Assembly: GCA_017525875.1 (NCBI GenBank)
Contig: JAFXSG010000048.1
Location: 65,856 to 129,855 of the forward strand
Reading direction: 5' to 3'
Origin: Clostridia bacterium
GTDB lineage: Bacteria; Bacillota; Clostridia; Christensenellales; CAG-138
Length of the DNA stretch: 64,000 nt
Part shown: piece after piece, positions 25,099 through 32,291 of the stretch
Layout of the letters: each line of letters starts with the position of its first letter
How positions within the stretch are numbered: position 1 is the stretch's first letter
Translations under genes and position numbers: made by a program
The notes under the pieces: generated by a model
What the model saw: only the letters and a program-made list of their open reading frames with translations
Database searches by the model: none
Told to the model about the DNA's origin: nothing

Positions 25099-25117
25099 AT
25101 ATGAAGTTTTCAAAGAA

Positions 25118-25194
25118 TGGCGATCCGAAGGGGGCTCGAACCCCTGACCTCCAGCGTGACAGGCTGGCATTCTAACCAACTGAACTACCGGACC
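25118..25194 (-). tRNA. tRNA-Asp (GTC)
   Basis: Minus strand: acceptor GGTCCGG/TCGGATC with two G-T pairs, anticodon GTC in CTGTCAC, T arm GGGTTCGAGCCC, encoded CCA. Confidence 0.95.
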
Positions 25195-25203
25195 GCGTGA
25201 TTA

Positions 25204-25280
25204 TGGTGGGCCTTCAGGGACTCGAACCCCGGACCAATCGGTTATGAGCCGACCGCTCTAACCAACTGAGCTAAAGGCCC
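25204..25280 (-). tRNA. tRNA-Met or tRNA-Ile2 (CAT)
   Basis: Minus strand: acceptor GGGCCTT/AAGGCCC, anticodon CAT in CTCATAA, T arm GGGTTCGAGTCCC, encoded CCA. The CAU anticodon also serves Ile2 when modified to lysidine. The body, with GGTTAGAGC in the D arm, does not decide it by eye, but it is not the initiator. Confidence 0.85.
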
Positions 25281-25297
25281 TTCTTTTTCAAAGAAAG

Positions 25298-25373
25298 TGG
25301 TGACCCCTAGGAGACTCGAACTCCTGTTACCGCCGTGAAAGGGCGGTGTCTTAGACCGCTTGACCAAGGGGCC
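25298..25373 (-). tRNA. tRNA-Glu (TTC)
   Basis: Minus strand: acceptor GGCCCCT/AGGGGTC, anticodon TTC in CTTTCAC, T arm GAGTTCGAGTCTC, encoded CCA. Confidence 0.95.
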
Positions 25374-25378
25374 ACAAA

Positions 25379-25455
25379 TGGTCGGGGTGAAGGGATTTGA
25401 ACCCTTGGCCCCATGCTCCCAAAGCACGTACGCTACCGAACTGCGCCACACCCCG
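25379..25455 (-). tRNA. tRNA-Pro (TGG)
   Basis: Minus strand: acceptor CGGGGTG/CACCCCG, anticodon TGG in TTTGGGA, T arm GGGTTCAAATCCC, encoded CCA. It is first in the cluster, 30 bases after the promoter -10 box. Confidence 0.95.
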
Positions 25456-25484
25456 TGAAGCGCCGCAATTTTGCGACGCTGATT

Positions 25485-25513
25485 ATTATACAGCCGTGCA
25501 CATTTTTTGTCAA
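25485..25513 (-). promoter_or_regulatory. Consensus promoter of the tRNA operon
   Basis: On the minus strand TTGACA (25508-25513), 17-base spacer, TATAAT (25485-25490), a full consensus match. It reads into tRNA-Pro, Glu, Met/Ile2, Asp, Thr, Tyr and Leu in that order. No further gene is seen between it and the obg stop codon. Confidence 0.9.
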
Positions 25514-25577
25514 GTGCCATGACCGTCTTTTTTAATATATTACGGTCTGACGCGCTTTCCCTGCACGGCGGGAAGGA

Positions 25578-26846
25578 TCATTCGACGAAATCGAACTCCC
25601 ACTCGCCCAAGCGGATCACGCTGTCCTCCCCGGCGCCCTTGGCGCGCAGCGCGTCGATGATGCCCTCGGTCTCCAGCATCCGCTGGAAGCGGCGCATGCT
25701 CTCCTCGTCCTCGGCGTTGGTGGTATCCATGATGTAATCGACCGTGCCGCCGGTGACGGTGAAGACGTTGTCCTCCACCTCGATCTCAAAGCCCCATTCG
25801 TACTGCGCCTTCTCCGTGATCTCGTCCTCCTCGAATTCGCGCGTTTTGGGGAGGGTCTTCAGCATTTCGATAATGCGGTCGAGCAGCGGCTCGAAGCCCT
25901 TGCCTGTGGCGGCGGAAACGGGGAAGATCTCCGTTTGGGACCCTGCGAGCTCTTCACGGAGGAGCGCAAGCCAGTCCTCCGCGCCGGTGATATCCATCTT
26001 GTTCGCGGCGATCAGCTCCGGCAGCTCCGCAAGCTTTTCACTGTACTGCGTGAGCTCGCTGCGGATGCGGCGGTAGTCCTCGATGGGATCGCGGCCTTCG
26101 CAGCCGGAGATATCCAGCACGTGGACGAGCATCCGCGTGCGCTCGATATGACGGAGGAAATCGTGCCCGAGGCCCGCGCCTTCCGCCGCGCCCTCGATCA
26201 GGCCGGGGATATCCGCAAGCACGAAAGTGCTGTCATAGCGCCTGACGACACCGAGGTTAGGCGTGAGGGTGGTGAAATGATAGTTCGCGATCTTCGGCTT
26301 TGCGCTGGTGACGACCGAGAGGATCGTGGATTTGCCCACGTTCGGAAGGCCCACGAGGCCGACGTCCGCGATGGTCATGAGCTCCAGCTCCACCTCGTAT
26401 TCGCTCGTTTTCTGGCCGTTCTGGGCGTAGTGCGGGCTCTGCTTGGTGGGGGTCGCGAAATGCGTATTGCCCTTGCCTCCCCTGCCGCCGCGCAGCACCG
26501 TGCGCCGCTTGCCGGGGCGGTTCATATCCGCTATGATCTTGCCGGAAGCAAGATCCCGAACGCGCGTTCCGCAGGGGACCTTGATCACAAGGTCCTCGCC
26601 GCTCTTGCCGCTCTGCATCTTGCCGCGGCCGTTTTCGCCGTTTTCCGCGCGGAAGAAGCGGACGAACTTGAAATCGAGCAGCGTGCTCATGTTCTCGTCA
26701 GCCTCGAAGATGATGCTGCCGCCCCTGCCGCCGTCGCCGCCGTCCGGACCGCCGCGCTGAACGAATTTTTCGCGGTGGAAGCTGGCAGCGCCGTCGCCGC
26801 CGTTGCCCGCCTTGATGACTATTTTCGCTTTATCTACGAACTGCAT
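25578..26846 (-). CDS. obg: GTPase Obg/CgtA
   Basis: The 422-residue protein has the three domains of the clostridial Obg: a Gly-rich N-terminal Obg fold (NGGDGAASFHREKF, GGPDGGDGGRGGS), a GTPase domain with P-loop GLPNVGKST at about 165-173, NKMD and the G3 DIPGLIEGA, and a C-terminal OCT domain (from about 340). Obg GTPases take part in ribosome 50S assembly and in growth or sporulation control. It lies 1 base downstream of nth on the same strand, in an nth-obg operon with the promoter at 27544-27572. Confidence 0.97.
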   Translation of the reverse strand: MQFVDKAKIVIKAGNGGDGAASFHREKFVQRGGPDGGDGGRGGSIIFEADENMSTLLDFKFVRFFRAENGENGRGKMQSGKSGEDLVIKVPCGTRVRDLASGKIIADMNRPGKRRTVLRGGRGGKGNTHFATPTKQSPHYAQNGQKTSEYEVELELMTIADVGLVGLPNVGKSTILSVVTSAKPKIANYHFTTLTPNLGVVRRYDSTFVLADIPGLIEGAAEGAGLGHDFLRHIERTRMLVHVLDISGCEGRDPIEDYRRIRSELTQYSEKLAELPELIAANKMDITGAEDWLALLREELAGSQTEIFPVSAATGKGFEPLLDRIIEMLKTLPKTREFEEDEITEKAQYEWGFEIEVEDNVFTVTGGTVDYIMDTTNAEDEESMRRFQRMLETEGIIDALRAKGAGEDSVIRLGEWEFDFVE

Positions 26847-26847
26847 A

Positions 26848-27489
26848 TCAATCCCTCTTGTTTTCCGAATAATACTTGCATAATCCCTTCAGCGTGCAGT
26901 TTGCGCACTTCGGCCTTTGGCTCGAACACACGCGCCTGCCGTGGAAGATGAGCCAGTGATGCGCGATGGACCACTTGTCCTCCGGGATGTTCTCCATGAG
27001 CTGCTGCTCTGTTTTTTCCACTGTGGAAGCGCTTGCGAGGCCGATGCGGTTGCTGACGCGGAACACGTGCGTATCGACCGCGATCGCAGGAGTGCCGAAG
27101 GCGTTTGAGAGCACGACGTTCGCCGTCTTCCTGCCCACGCCCGCAAGGGACTGGAGCTCCTCCCTGCCGCTCGGGACCTCGCCGCCGAAGCGATCCACAA
27201 TATCGCGGCAGGCGGAGAGGATGTGCTTAGCCTTGGTATTGAAGAACCCGCAGGGGCGGATGTAGCCGATCAGTTCGTCCTCTGTCATCGCGGCGACGCT
27301 CGCGGCGTTCGGATGGTCGCGGAACAGCGCGGGCGTGACCCTGTTGACCTGCTTGTCCGTGCACTGCGCGGAGAGCATCGTGGCGATCAGCAGTTCGAAG
27401 GGATTTGAAAAATCCAGCTCCGGCTTTGCGTCCGGGTGCGCTTTGGCGAGCGCCGCCAGCACCGCCTCCGTCCAGTTTCGATCCGTCAT
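26848..27489 (-). CDS. nth: Endonuclease III
   Basis: The 213-residue DNA glycosylase/AP lyase removes oxidised pyrimidines in base-excision repair. The helix-hairpin-helix LQSLAGVGRKTANVV carries the catalytic Lys, followed by AIAVDTHV with the catalytic Asp. The C-terminal iron-sulphur cluster shows spacing C-x6-C-x2-C-x5-C (CSSQRPKC, then CTLKGLC). ATG 27489 has AAGGAGG upstream; a 14-residue longer frame has no ribosome site. It is followed by obg with a 1-base gap. Confidence 0.96.
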   Translation of the reverse strand: MTDRNWTEAVLAALAKAHPDAKPELDFSNPFELLIATMLSAQCTDKQVNRVTPALFRDHPNAASVAAMTEDELIGYIRPCGFFNTKAKHILSACRDIVDRFGGEVPSGREELQSLAGVGRKTANVVLSNAFGTPAIAVDTHVFRVSNRIGLASASTVEKTEQQLMENIPEDKWSIAHHWLIFHGRRVCSSQRPKCANCTLKGLCKYYSENKRD

Positions 27490-27543
27490 AACCGCCTCCT
27501 TGTCCTTCGCCCGTGTGAACGGCGAAAACACTGTAACTGAGTT

Positions 27544-27572
27544 ATAATAGCATATTTACGGAAATTTGTCCA
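27544..27572 (-). promoter_or_regulatory. Promoter of the nth-obg operon
   Basis: On the minus strand TGGACA (27567-27572), 17-base spacer, TATTAT (27544-27549). It sits directly after the stop of the upstream Met-rich gene. Confidence 0.65.
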
Positions 27573-28136
27573 TCACCCGCCCATCATTTTCATGAGCTGA
27601 GCGAGGTTCGGGCCTCCCCCGCCGTTTTTCATGCCCTGCAGCATCGGGACGAGCTGCATCAGCTGCATCAGCTGCATCGGATCGATGCCGGCGTTCCGCC
27701 TCCCTCCCTGCATCTGCTGCATCATGCGCATAAACGAGGGGTCAAAGCCCATACCGCCCTGAGGGAAGCCGCCGGGATGCGGTGAAGCCGCAAAACCGCC
27801 CTGATAGGGGGCGTTCTGCTGAAACGCGGCCGTTGAGCGTTGATCCTGTTCCCGGCTGCCGCGCCGCGCCTTGATCTCGTCATAGTCCATGCCGAAGCCC
27901 TCCGCGACGCTCCTCAGCTCGTTCGGCGCGGAAAAAGGCGCCATCGCGGAGAGGAAATCGCGCAGGCCGGAAACGCCCTGCTCATCGCGGATGCGCCTTG
28001 CCATGGAAAGAAGAGGCGACGGGCTGCCGCCGCGCTCAGCCTCCGCCGCCGCAGTGCCGTTCTGCCTTGAGGGGACGCGCTGCATCTGAGCGCGCCGGTC
28101 CATCCCGCCCTGGCTGCCGTTTCGCATCGAAGCCAT
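27573..28136 (-). CDS. Met/Gln/Gly-rich low-complexity protein, unknown
   Basis: The 187-residue product has a central helical part (LLSMARRIRDEQGVSGLRDFLSAMAPF) between a polar N-terminus and a low-complexity C-terminal half. The C-terminus is rich in Met, Gln and Gly: FMRMMQQMQGGRR, then MQLMQLMQLVPMLQG, ending QLMKMMGG. The Met-Gln-Leu repeat comes from the DNA repeat CTGCATCAG in three tandem copies. The ATG at 28136 has GGGAGG upstream; the longer open frame is the opposite strand of the neighbouring gene. It is divergent from the gene at 28227, with 90 bases between, and the two may be partners. I recognise no family. A role in aggregation or surface assembly would be speculation. Confidence 0.6.
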   Translation of the reverse strand: MASMRNGSQGGMDRRAQMQRVPSRQNGTAAAEAERGGSPSPLLSMARRIRDEQGVSGLRDFLSAMAPFSAPNELRSVAEGFGMDYDEIKARRGSREQDQRSTAAFQQNAPYQGGFAASPHPGGFPQGGMGFDPSFMRMMQQMQGGRRNAGIDPMQLMQLMQLVPMLQGMKNGGGGPNLAQLMKMMGG

Positions 28137-28226
28137 AGTTATCCCTGCCTCCCGTTTTTGTTTCATATTATTCACGGCAGGCGCAGTAAGTGCATATCCT
28201 GTTACAAAAGGCAAAAGGAGCAGATC

Positions 28227-28529
28227 ATGGCAAGAAACCTCAGGGATATGAAAAAAAGCGGCGCGAGACCCGGGCCGCAGAATAACGAAACACCGGCCGC
28301 GCAGCCCACCGTGGAGCAGCGCGCAGGCGTCAACGAATTGGTGAACGAATACGGAGGAAAGAGCGAAGAGGAGCTGATGGGCGAGCTGTTTCGCGTGACC
28401 GGCGAGCAGAAGAAGAACGGCAGCTTCGACCCCGCGGCCATGCGGCGCACGGCGGAGAGCATCATGCCGATGCTCACGCCGGAGCAGAGGAACAAGCTGA
28501 TGAGTATCATATGGGCGCTGAGTGAGTGA
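28227..28529 (+). CDS. Conserved-looking small helical protein, unknown
   Basis: The 100-residue product starts MARNLRDMKKSGARP after AAAAGGAGC and is helical from about 35 on. Segments include NELVNEYGGKSEEELMGELFRVTGEQ, and the end PMLTPEQRNKLMSIIWALS is amphipathic and tryptophan-capped. It has no signal peptide. Its gene is divergent from the Met-rich gene at 27573-28136, sharing the 90-base region between them. A regulatory or partner relationship is possible. No family is recognised. Confidence 0.7.
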   Translation: MARNLRDMKKSGARPGPQNNETPAAQPTVEQRAGVNELVNEYGGKSEEELMGELFRVTGEQKKNGSFDPAAMRRTAESIMPMLTPEQRNKLMSIIWALSE

Positions 28530-28573
28530 GATCGGCTTGCGCCGATGAGATCTTCGCCGTTGGTGAAGGTAAT

Positions 28574-28646
28574 AACACCTCATCCGAGCCCTGCGGACCA
28601 CCGTGCGGCCTGCCGGCTCGCGTCCCCTCAAGGGGGAAGGCCCGGA
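28574..28646. repeat. Dispersed CACCTCATC...CCCCTCAAGGGG repeat, copy 1
   Basis: AACACCTCATCCGAGCCCT opens this copy, and GTCCCCTCAAGGGGGAAGG closes it. Related copies lie at 32144-32212, 45439-45502 (inverted) and 45612-45680. A short partial copy starts at 28911. It sits between the small helical gene and the first GTAGGGGCGG element; no gene is seen from 28530 to 29019. Confidence 0.7.
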
Positions 28647-28673
28647 GCTTGTCGTGTCCGCTGCTTGGGTGCC

Positions 28674-28860
28674 GTAGGGGCGGATATCATCCGCCCGCGG
28701 GAAAACGGCGCCGCGGTGGGAAAAGAGGTATGACGGCAAGAATGATCCTCCGCCGCATACCGTGCCGGAAATAAAACGGGCTGCAGCGCAAGCTGACGAT
28801 CGGCTGAGCTGCCGTTCCTACGGGTAATCTGTTCGGCGGGCGGCAGGTTGCCGCCCCTGC
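28674..28860. repeat. GTAGGGGCGG miniature inverted-repeat element, copy A
   Basis: The left end starts GTAGGGGCGG and the right end reads CCGCCCCTGC, an almost perfect terminal inverted repeat. The body of 187 bases contains GGCGCCGCGG and a GCAGCGC segment but no gene. Together with the next 67 bases it is nearly identical to 31915-32161, so a 250-base direct repeat brackets the region that includes flotillin. Confidence 0.8.
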
Positions 28861-29019
28861 GAAATAAAAAGATTTAGGAGTATTTTTCTTTTGGAAAACC
28901 GGGTTTATAACACCTCATCCGAGCCCTCGGAGAGGCGACCTGAAACAGCCGGCGGCTTCCGTGTCGGCTGCTTGCAGGCCTGAGCCGTTAGATCGTGTAT
29001 GAGAGCCGTGGGCGTATGA

Positions 29020-29553
29020 TCAGAGCACCGCGTCGAGTATCGCGTTCGCAAGCTCGGCGTTTGGTATGAACATTGCGCGGATATAGGGAAAGCGCTCGTT
29101 GATGAAGCAGTACTGCTTCCCGTCCCGGGTGAAAAACGCGTTCTTTGGATATCCCTTCGTCGATTTGAGTTCGCAAAGAGTCATCCGGACAGCAGCGCCG
29201 GTATCGGTGCGCTTGAACTCGAGCGTTTCGAGCCTTTCGATATCGCCCTCCTTGACGAACTCGGGCGCCTTGTCGAGGCCCGTGAGAGCACCGTTGCCCG
29301 TGAACGCGAAGGGCACGTCCCTCTTTCCGCTCCCGGCAGTGACGGTGACGCTGTCCGAGCACATCACGTTGTCGTAGATCGCGAGGTTCTTTTCGGTACG
29401 GGTGTTCCAAAGCATCCAGCAGAGGAATACGGACACCGCCGCGAAGCAGATGATCGGCAGTACGGATTTGCGTTTTTCCTTGGTGACGATCAGTATCACG
29501 ATGAAGATGAGCGCAAGTACGCCCGCTGCGATAAATGCGTCGTAAAAATGCAT
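29020..29553 (-). CDS. Two-span membrane protein, unknown
   Basis: The 177-residue product begins MHFYDAFIAAG, with two membrane helices (about 7-24 and 30-48) and a C-terminal extracytoplasmic or cytoplasmic domain of 125 residues with mixed strands (FTGNGALTGLDKAPEF, VKEGDIERLETLEF). The domain resembles no family I can name. AAAGGAACGTACTT precedes the ATG. It lies downstream of the XRE regulator on the same strand with a gap of 55 bases. A signalling or lipid-related role with flotillin nearby is speculative. Confidence 0.75.
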   Translation of the reverse strand: MHFYDAFIAAGVLALIFIVILIVTKEKRKSVLPIICFAAVSVFLCWMLWNTRTEKNLAIYDNVMCSDSVTVTAGSGKRDVPFAFTGNGALTGLDKAPEFVKEGDIERLETLEFKRTDTGAAVRMTLCELKSTKGYPKNAFFTRDGKQYCFINERFPYIRAMFIPNAELANAILDAVL

Positions 29554-29608
29554 AAGTACGTTCCTTTCCTGTGTTATCGTTCCGGTATGGTGATAAGCGG
29601 TATATCCG

Positions 29609-30097
29609 TCATTCTGACGCTTTGTCCAGCTTGCCGCTGGCGAGCGCGTGCTCTATCCAGATGCGCATGCCGCGGATGCTGCGGTCGAGCGCGGAGAGCT
29701 TTATCAGGATCTGGTCGAACTGCTTCCGCTCGAAGCTGTTCACGCGGCCGTCGACGGAGATGTCGATGAGCCTGTACTGCTCCTCCTCGAGCGCGTGCAG
29801 CGCCGAAAGCAGCTCCACCGTGAGCTGCGGCAGCTCCTTGAGCCCGACCGCGGGGACGTACTTCATCCCGATCGGGCACTCGTGCGTGCAGTAGTAGTTG
29901 GAGAGCGTGGGCGCGCGATAACCCTGCTCCATCGCGAGCACCTCGTCCGGATGGGGCACGCTTTTATCGTTTTCGATGCGCTCTATGCGGTCCGAGGAGA
30001 TGAAGGTCAGCTCCTCCGCCGCCTCGCGTGTAAGCCCCGCCGCCTCGCGGCTCTGTTGATAGATGTTCTTGTTTTCTTTGGTCGAACGCTTGCCCAT
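29609..30097 (-). CDS. XRE-family regulator with Cys-containing motif
   Basis: The 162-residue protein has a helix-turn-helix at about 13-50 (QQSREAAGLTREAAEELTFISSDRIERIENDKS). This is followed by YYCTHECPIGM with two Cys five residues apart, a possible metal or redox site, and then a coiled-coil-like C-terminus. Starting at ATG 30097 (GGAGGG seven bases upstream) excludes the upstream frame of ambiguous sequence. A promoter (TTGCCA at 30151-30156, 17 bases, TATAAT at 30128-30133, minus strand) has a CG-alternating spacer. Its target is not known. It is divergent from flotillin. Confidence 0.75.
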   Translation of the reverse strand: MGKRSTKENKNIYQQSREAAGLTREAAEELTFISSDRIERIENDKSVPHPDEVLAMEQGYRAPTLSNYYCTHECPIGMKYVPAVGLKELPQLTVELLSALHALEEEQYRLIDISVDGRVNSFERKQFDQILIKLSALDRSIRGMRIWIEHALASGKLDKASE

Positions 30098-30127
30098 GGT
30101 AGGCCCTCCGATCATCATTCTACCGAA

Positions 30128-30156
30128 ATTATATACCGCGCGCGCGTGTTTGGCAA
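30128..30156 (-). promoter_or_regulatory. Promoter of the XRE gene
   Basis: TTGCCA (30151-30156, minus), 17-base spacer of alternating CG bases, TATAAT (30128-30133). The start codon at 30097 follows by about 30 bases. Confidence 0.7.
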
Positions 30157-30170
30157 GAGCACACGATGCG

Positions 30171-30218
30171 AAAACGCCCGCCTTATTTCGCACCCGATGC
30201 GGAAATAGGGCGGTTTTC
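30171..30218. other. Strong hairpin between the XRE and flotillin genes
   Basis: CCGCCTTATTTCGC on one side pairs with GCGGAAATAGGGCGG on the other (about 14 pairs with one bulge). It is flanked by AAAAC and TTTTC, so it can look like a terminator in either direction although it lies upstream of both divergent genes. No gene is seen in it. Confidence 0.5.
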
Positions 30219-30317
30219 GGCGGAGCGAACGCTCTTCAAACGGCGCCGCGGCGGTTGTATGATGAAAGCACGAACAGAAAAGGCCGCGGCCGCCGGGCCG
30301 CCGAAAGGAGAACAGAT

Positions 30318-31826
30318 ATGCCTTTTATTCAGGAACACGCAGCCCTTACCATCGGGCTCATCATTGCCGCAGCAGCGGCTGTCGCCGTGATCATCGTCAG
30401 CGGGTACGTCAAGGCGCCGCCGGACAAGGCGTACATCATCTCAGGCATCAAGAAGACCCCGAAGATCCTGATCGGCCGCGCGGGCATCAAGCTGCCGTTC
30501 TTTGAGAGGAAGGACGCGCTGGTGCTCAAGCAGATCAGCATAGATATCAAGACCAACGGCTATGTGCCGACGCTCGACTTCATCGGCGTGGACATCGACG
30601 CGGTCGCTAAGGTCCGCCTCAAGACCGACCCGGACGGCATCAAGATCGCGATGAAGAACTTCCTCAATATGTCCGAGGACGCGATCGCGCAAGCGCTGAC
30701 CGACTCGCTGCAGGGCAACATGCGCGAGATCATCGGCACCGTCAAGCTCAAGGAGCTGAACACGGACCGCAAGAAGTTCGGCGACGAGGTGCAGGAAAAG
30801 GCGCAGACGGACATGAACGCGCTTGGCGTTGAGATCATCTCCTGCAATATCCAGAAGATCGAGGACGAAAAGGGCCTGATCGTTGCCCTCGGTCAGGACA
30901 ACATGAGCCAGATCCAGAAGGACGCGTCGATCGCCAAGGCGCAGGCGGAGCGCGACGTGGCCATCGCGGAAGCCGAGGCAAAGCGCATGGCGAACGAGGC
31001 GCAGGTCGCCGCCGCAACGGAGATCGCTTCGCGCAAGAACGAGCTGCGCATCCGCGAGGCCGAATTGAAACGTGCTTCGGACGTGAAGCAGGCGGAGGCC
31101 GACGCGGCGTACGAGATCCAGCAGCAGGAGCAGCGCAAGAGCATCGAGGTCGCCACGGCGAACGCGAACATCGCTCGCCAGGAGCGCGAGATCGAGCTCA
31201 AGCGCAAGGACGTCGAGGTCACGGAGCAGACGCTCGAAGCCGAGATCAAAAAGAAGGCGGAGGCCGACAGGTTCGCCCGCCAACAGAAGGCCGAGGCGGA
31301 GCTGTTCGAGCGCCAGCGCAAGGCCGAGGCGGAGAGATTCGAGCGCGAGAAAGCCGCTGAAGCACGGCGCGTGCAGGCCGAAGCCGACCTCTTCGCGAAG
31401 ATGCAGGAGGCGGAGGGCATCCGGGCCGTCGGCGAGGCTGAAGCGAAGGCCATCGAGGCCCGCGGCGTCGCCGAGGCGGAAGCGCTTGAAAAGAAGGCCG
31501 AAGCCATGAAGAAATACGGCCAGGCAGCGATGATGGAGATGATCGTGAAAGCGCTGCCCGAGATGGCGGCGTCGATAGCAAAGCCCCTCGAATCCATCGA
31601 CAAGGTGACCATCATCGACGGCGGCAGCGGCGGGAGCGGCGTGGACACCATGGGCGGCTACGTGCCGAGCGTGCTTGCCCGCACCATCGAAACGATGAAG
31701 GAAGTGACCGGGCTGGACCTCGTGGACGTGATGAAGGCCGGCACCTACGACGCGAAAGTGACCCGCAATCTGACCGTGCAGGGCGACCCGCAAGGCGCGG
31801 TAAAAACCGTGCTTGACGACCAATAA
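30318..31826 (+). CDS. floT: Flotillin-like SPFH-domain protein
   Basis: The 502-residue protein has an N-terminal membrane helix (about 8-28), an SPFH/Band 7 domain (about 30-210: GYVKAPPDKAYIISG, VDIDAVAKVRLKTD), and a long Ala/Glu-rich coiled coil (about 215-430, repeated EAKRMANEAQ, KAEAERFERE). The C-terminal flotillin region includes MMEMIVKALPEMAASIA and the GGxGxG-like GGSGGSGVD. Flotillins scaffold membrane microdomains in Bacillus. AAAGGAG precedes ATG 30318; the frame open upstream to 30063 is non-coding. It is followed by a terminator and an inverted-repeat element. Partner NfeD is not beside it. Confidence 0.93.
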   Translation: MPFIQEHAALTIGLIIAAAAAVAVIIVSGYVKAPPDKAYIISGIKKTPKILIGRAGIKLPFFERKDALVLKQISIDIKTNGYVPTLDFIGVDIDAVAKVRLKTDPDGIKIAMKNFLNMSEDAIAQALTDSLQGNMREIIGTVKLKELNTDRKKFGDEVQEKAQTDMNALGVEIISCNIQKIEDEKGLIVALGQDNMSQIQKDASIAKAQAERDVAIAEAEAKRMANEAQVAAATEIASRKNELRIREAELKRASDVKQAEADAAYEIQQQEQRKSIEVATANANIARQEREIELKRKDVEVTEQTLEAEIKKKAEADRFARQQKAEAELFERQRKAEAERFEREKAAEARRVQAEADLFAKMQEAEGIRAVGEAEAKAIEARGVAEAEALEKKAEAMKKYGQAAMMEMIVKALPEMAASIAKPLESIDKVTIIDGGSGGSGVDTMGGYVPSVLARTIETMKEVTGLDLVDVMKAGTYDAKVTRNLTVQGDPQGAVKTVLDDQ

Positions 31827-31863
31827 ACAAGCTCCGCATCCGCTCTGTATCAATGCATGAAAA

Positions 31864-31902
31864 GGGCCGCATCCCCGGTGTTAGGGATGCGGTCCGTTTT
31901 TT
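31864..31902 (+). terminator. Terminator after flotillin
   Basis: GGGCCGCATCCC (31864-31875) pairs with GGGATGCGGTCC (31884-31895, one G-T pair), followed by G and TTTTTT (31897-31902). Confidence 0.88.
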
Positions 31903-31914
31903 GCGTATAATAAT

Positions 31915-32095
31915 GCGGATATCATCCGCCCGCGGGAAAACGGCGCCGCGGTGGGAAAAGAGGCATGACGGCAAGAATGATCCTCCGCCGCATACCGTGC
32001 CGGAATTAAAACGGGCTGCAGCGCAAGCTGACGATCGGCTGAGCTGCCGTTCCTACGGGTAATCTGTGCGGCGGGCGGCAGGTTGCCGCCCCTAC
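31915..32095. repeat. GTAGGGGCGG element, copy B (left end truncated)
   Basis: The first bases are lost and the copy starts GCGGATATCATCCG, whereas the right end CCGCCCCTAC is intact. It matches copy A (28674-28860) almost base for base and the match continues to 32161. The direct repeats are about 3.2 kb apart. No gene is seen from 31827 to 32290. Confidence 0.8.
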
Positions 32096-32143
32096 GAAAT
32101 AAAAAGATTTAGGAGTGTTTTTCTTTTGGAAAATCGGGTTTAT

Positions 32144-32212
32144 AACACCTCATCCGAGCCCTAGGCCACCGTGCGGCATGCCGGATCGCATCCCCTCAAG
32201 GGGAAGGCCGGA
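32144..32212. repeat. Dispersed CACCTCATC...CCCCTCAAGGGG repeat, copy 2
   Basis: This matches 28574-28646 with a few substitutions. A second partial unit (TCCCTCAAGGGGAAGGCCGG, 32224-32243) follows at once. Confidence 0.65.
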
Positions 32213-32250
32213 ATGGATCGCGTTCCCTCAAGGGGAAGGCCGGAAACACG

Positions 32251-32291
32251 CCGCGCTCCCGGTGTTGGGAGCGCGGTCCTGTTTTGTTTTT
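32251..32291. terminator. Terminator between flotillin and the lipoprotein gene
   Basis: CCGCGCTCCC (32251-32260) pairs with GGGAGCGCGG (32267-32276), and TGTTTTGTTTTT follows on the plus strand. It abuts the stop codon of the minus-strand lipoprotein, so it may serve convergent transcription from either side. Confidence 0.7.

Noticed and set aside
28674..28860. Possible CRISPR array, because GTAGGGGCGG units recur
   Set aside because: Copies are far apart, inverted at their ends and not separated by regular spacers, and there are no cas genes.
30441..31853. A 470-codon open frame antisense to flotillin
   Set aside because: It is a GC-skew shadow of the flotillin frame with Leu/Arg/His-rich content and no ribosome site; the plus strand encodes a clear SPFH protein.
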